From the NCBI GenBank assembly GCA_026261815.1, contig JAMPIT010000258.1, positions 14,809,501-14,873,500 of the forward strand: a stretch of DNA of 64,000 bases. The letters are read 5' to 3'. Both the position numbers and the translations under genes were made by a program. Positions 62,085 to 64,000 of this stretch are shown piece after piece (the first letter of the stretch is position 1; each line of letters opens with the position of its first letter). The stretch is from Monarcha castaneiventris obscurior. Taxonomy: Eukaryota; Chordata; Aves; Passeriformes; Monarchidae. The notes under the pieces are model-generated. The model was not told where the DNA came from. It saw nothing but the letters and a program-made list of their open reading frames with translations, and did not search any database.

Positions 62085-62554
62085 TTTGATTTAATGCTGT
62101 ATAACAAGACAGTACATGTTAACAGATATTGGTGTTCCGTGAATCAGTAACTGAAGCGTTACTGGCATCCCAGGTTGTTCCCACTACAATGGGATTACTG
62201 GACTGGACCTAGTAAACCCGTCACAGCAGAGATGTAACACAGCTAAGGCAGCTGAAATCTTCCACAAGAATTCACAACTTGCAAATGCTTAGGCAGCACT
62301 GAATTCACAAATTTGATGCACAGAAAAGAAGTCCTTCCACAGCAGAAAACTGAATACACACGAAGGACAGAGTAAAGCACGCAGCTGCTATTTCTCACTT
62401 CCTCGCTCCCCAGCACAGAGGGGGAGGCTCAGGGGCACAGGTCACTCAACGGCAGCCCTCACTCCGGGCTCACACTCGGGCTCTCAGCTCATCAAACCCC
62501 ACTGCGCTCGCTGCTTGCAGCTCCTGCCCCTGGGGTGTCCCGCGGGTCACCACC

Positions 62555-62954
62555 GTCAGCACCGCTCCTGTGGGGCAGCGCCCCTCAGCACCGCTCCTGT
62601 GGAGCAGTGTCCCCTCAGCACCTTTCCTGTGGGGCAGTGTCCCCTCAGCACCGCTCCTGTGGGGCAGTGTCCCCTCAGCACCGCTCCTGTGGGGCAGTGC
62701 CCTCAGCCCTCCTGTGGGGCAGTGTCCCCTCAGCACCGCTCCTGTGGGGCAGTGTCCCCTCAGCCCGCTCCTGTGGGCAGTGTCGCAGTGTCCCCTCAGC
62801 ACCGCTCCTGTGGGGCAGTGACCCTCAGCACCGCTCCTGTGGGGCAGTGTCCCCTCAGCACCGCTCCTGTGGGGCAGTGCCCCTCAGCCCCGCTCCTGTG
62901 GGGCAGTGCCCCTCAGCACCGCTCCTGTGGGGCAGTGACCCTCAGCACCGCTCC
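62555..62954 (+). repeat. 30-bp minisatellite, about 13 copies
   Basis: About 400 bp of head-to-tail units of roughly 30 bp. Each contains CAGCACCGCTCCTGTGGGGC followed by AGTGTCCCCT or a variant. Several units are shortened (for example near 62700 and 62770). The period being near a multiple of 3 leaves open frames reading VGQCPLSTAP-type repeats, which I take as noncoding. It sits between the ODF2L promoter and the first coding exon, within intron 1 if the donor at 62967-62966 is used. Confidence 0.95.
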
Positions 62955-63200
62955 CTCTGGTGCCCACCTGCGCCCGCCGCCGCTCGCCGCCGGGACCCGT
63001 TGCCGGAGGAACGCGCCGCTGCCGTTGCCGTTGTCGTTGTCGTTGCCGTTGCCGCTGCCGTTGCCGAGGCCGTGCCGGTCCCTCTCGGGGCGGGGGGAGG
63101 CCGCGCTGCCCTCCCCGGGCCGGCCTTGCCCGCCGCTCCCCGCGAGCACCCACTGCCCCCGCCGAGAGAGCGAGGGGCGTGCGGGTGGGATGCAAAGGTG
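62940..63200 (-). promoter_or_regulatory. ODF2L: GC-rich ODF2L promoter and likely noncoding exon 1
   Basis: A short GC- and CpG-rich block immediately upstream of ODF2L. The exon carrying the ATG needs an upstream partner. On the minus strand the best donor that I see is GCGCAG-GTGGGC, which would end a noncoding exon 1 at 62968; an alternative, GGAA-GTGAGA, would end it at 62399. No TATA box is evident. The transcription start is not visible from sequence and the upstream limit is approximate. Confidence 0.6.
63017..63067 (+). repeat. GCCGTT hexanucleotide repeat in the ODF2L promoter or 5' UTR
   Basis: About eight hexamer units, mainly GCCGTT with GTCGTT and GCCGCT variants. On the plus strand GTTGCC occurs at 63024, 63042, 63048 and 63060, with another copy just outside at 62999. 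It would lie in exon 1 of ODF2L if the donor at 62967 is used. Confidence 0.9.
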
Positions 63201-64000
63201 CCTCAAAAAGCGGCTGTGCCCCTTACTCGCGCACCCAGGAGGCTACTGTCAGACCCAGATGGACAAAAAACCTGGAGACCTCTGGGGAGCTTTAGATGCT
63301 CCAGCTGATTTCTTTCTGGGTGTTTCCATAAATTTAATTTAATTTTTTTATTTTTCTGGGTTTAAACACTCATGTAAGTCTTCCTGTAACTTGCCCGTAT
63401 GTGAAGCTGTTTTGGCAATACAGTGTCAAACACTGTAGAAAAGCTGCATATTTTTAAATATCCACGTTCAGATGAGGTGGCAATTCATAGAATATCTGAG
63501 ACACTGCAACAGACGTATAGAAAGATCATTTAGATGTACGGAAAGATCACTTTCAGATAATTAATTGTGCAAAACTGAGTGATCATGTGATACAAACATG
63601 ATCATTTGTACAGGTACATATGTAGATATGTACATAGACATGCTCATACACAACTATAATTTGCACATTTTGTTTAAAAAATCATACTGATAGAAATGTT
63701 ACTTTTTAATATGCTGAGTAAATATCAGCATCAGCAACTTGCATTAAAAAAAAAATCTTCACAGAAATAATCAAAATAAAAATCAAACATATTATTTGGC
63801 TTCCTTTGTAAACATGCCAGTGTGTATTTTCTTCTATTGCTGGCAATGGAATTTCAGAGAGCAGTTATTCACTTTATACACTCTTTGGAGAATATTACCT
63901 AGACAGACATGTGTGCCTGGTAATAAAAATCAAAGGCTAAATTTCAACCTTTCAAATTCAAGGAGATATGAAATCACTCCATTATCCATTCTGGAGTGAG
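63201..64000. other. AT-rich flank upstream of ODF2L, nothing recognised
   Basis: Beyond the GC-rich block the sequence turns AT-rich. A short repeat of GAAAGATCA with flanking similarity lies near 63520-63550. No exon or repeat family is recognised. In mammals the CLCA genes lie on this side of ODF2L, but no trace of one is seen in these 800 bp. Confidence 0.6.

Noticed and set aside
62470..63342. Open frames of 97-275 codons over the 30-bp minisatellite and ODF2L promoter
   Set aside because: The translations are products of the tandem repeat and GC-rich flank, overlap in several frames and resemble no protein.

Overview
The window is nuclear DNA of a bird. Three things point that way. A degraded CR1-type LINE tail lies at about 16.8-17.3 kb. 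At 1.6 kb there is a fragment of an LTR family that I recognise from neoavian genomes rather than chicken. The one well-supported gene, a multi-exon ODF2L orthologue, has a vertebrate intron-rich layout with short introns (84 bp to 2.8 kb). I see no bacterial genes, CRISPR array, tRNA or rRNA.

Layout. (1) 1-6671 is probably intron 1 of COL24A1, on the minus strand; it holds an LTR fragment and no exon that I can support. (2) 6190-7380 is a CpG island. It contains a candidate COL24A1 first coding exon (minus strand, 6672-6695, MHLSRGTN followed by a GTAAGC donor), a composite ATF/C-EBP-like motif and a 22-bp GC-rich tandem repeat. (3) 7.4-43.9 kb is intergenic. It includes a large minisatellite of 16-bp units (14343-15510, about 73 copies) that leaves all three plus-strand frames open, a CR1 3' fragment, a G16 run and an uninterrupted A60 run. 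(4) 42.7-62.1 kb is ODF2L on the minus strand. Sixteen coding exons join in frame to about 629 residues, with a start codon, a stop codon and a well-conserved C-terminus. (5) 62.1-63.2 kb is the ODF2L 5' end: a splice acceptor 12 bp before the ATG, a 30-bp minisatellite of about 13 copies, a GC-rich promoter with a GCCGTT hexamer repeat, and a likely noncoding first exon. (6) 63.2-64 kb is AT-rich flank with nothing recognised.

The order and orientation (COL24A1 5' end, then ODF2L, both on the same strand) match what I recall of the mammalian 1p22 locus. The two genes are not known to work together: COL24A1 encodes a fibrillar collagen of bone and cornea, and ODF2L a centriole and basal-body coiled-coil protein. 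I found no undescribed multi-gene system. The most interesting points are a probable extra in-frame ODF2L exon, a GC-AG intron, RFX-like half-sites built by the promoter hexamer repeat, and the frame-open 16-bp minisatellite.
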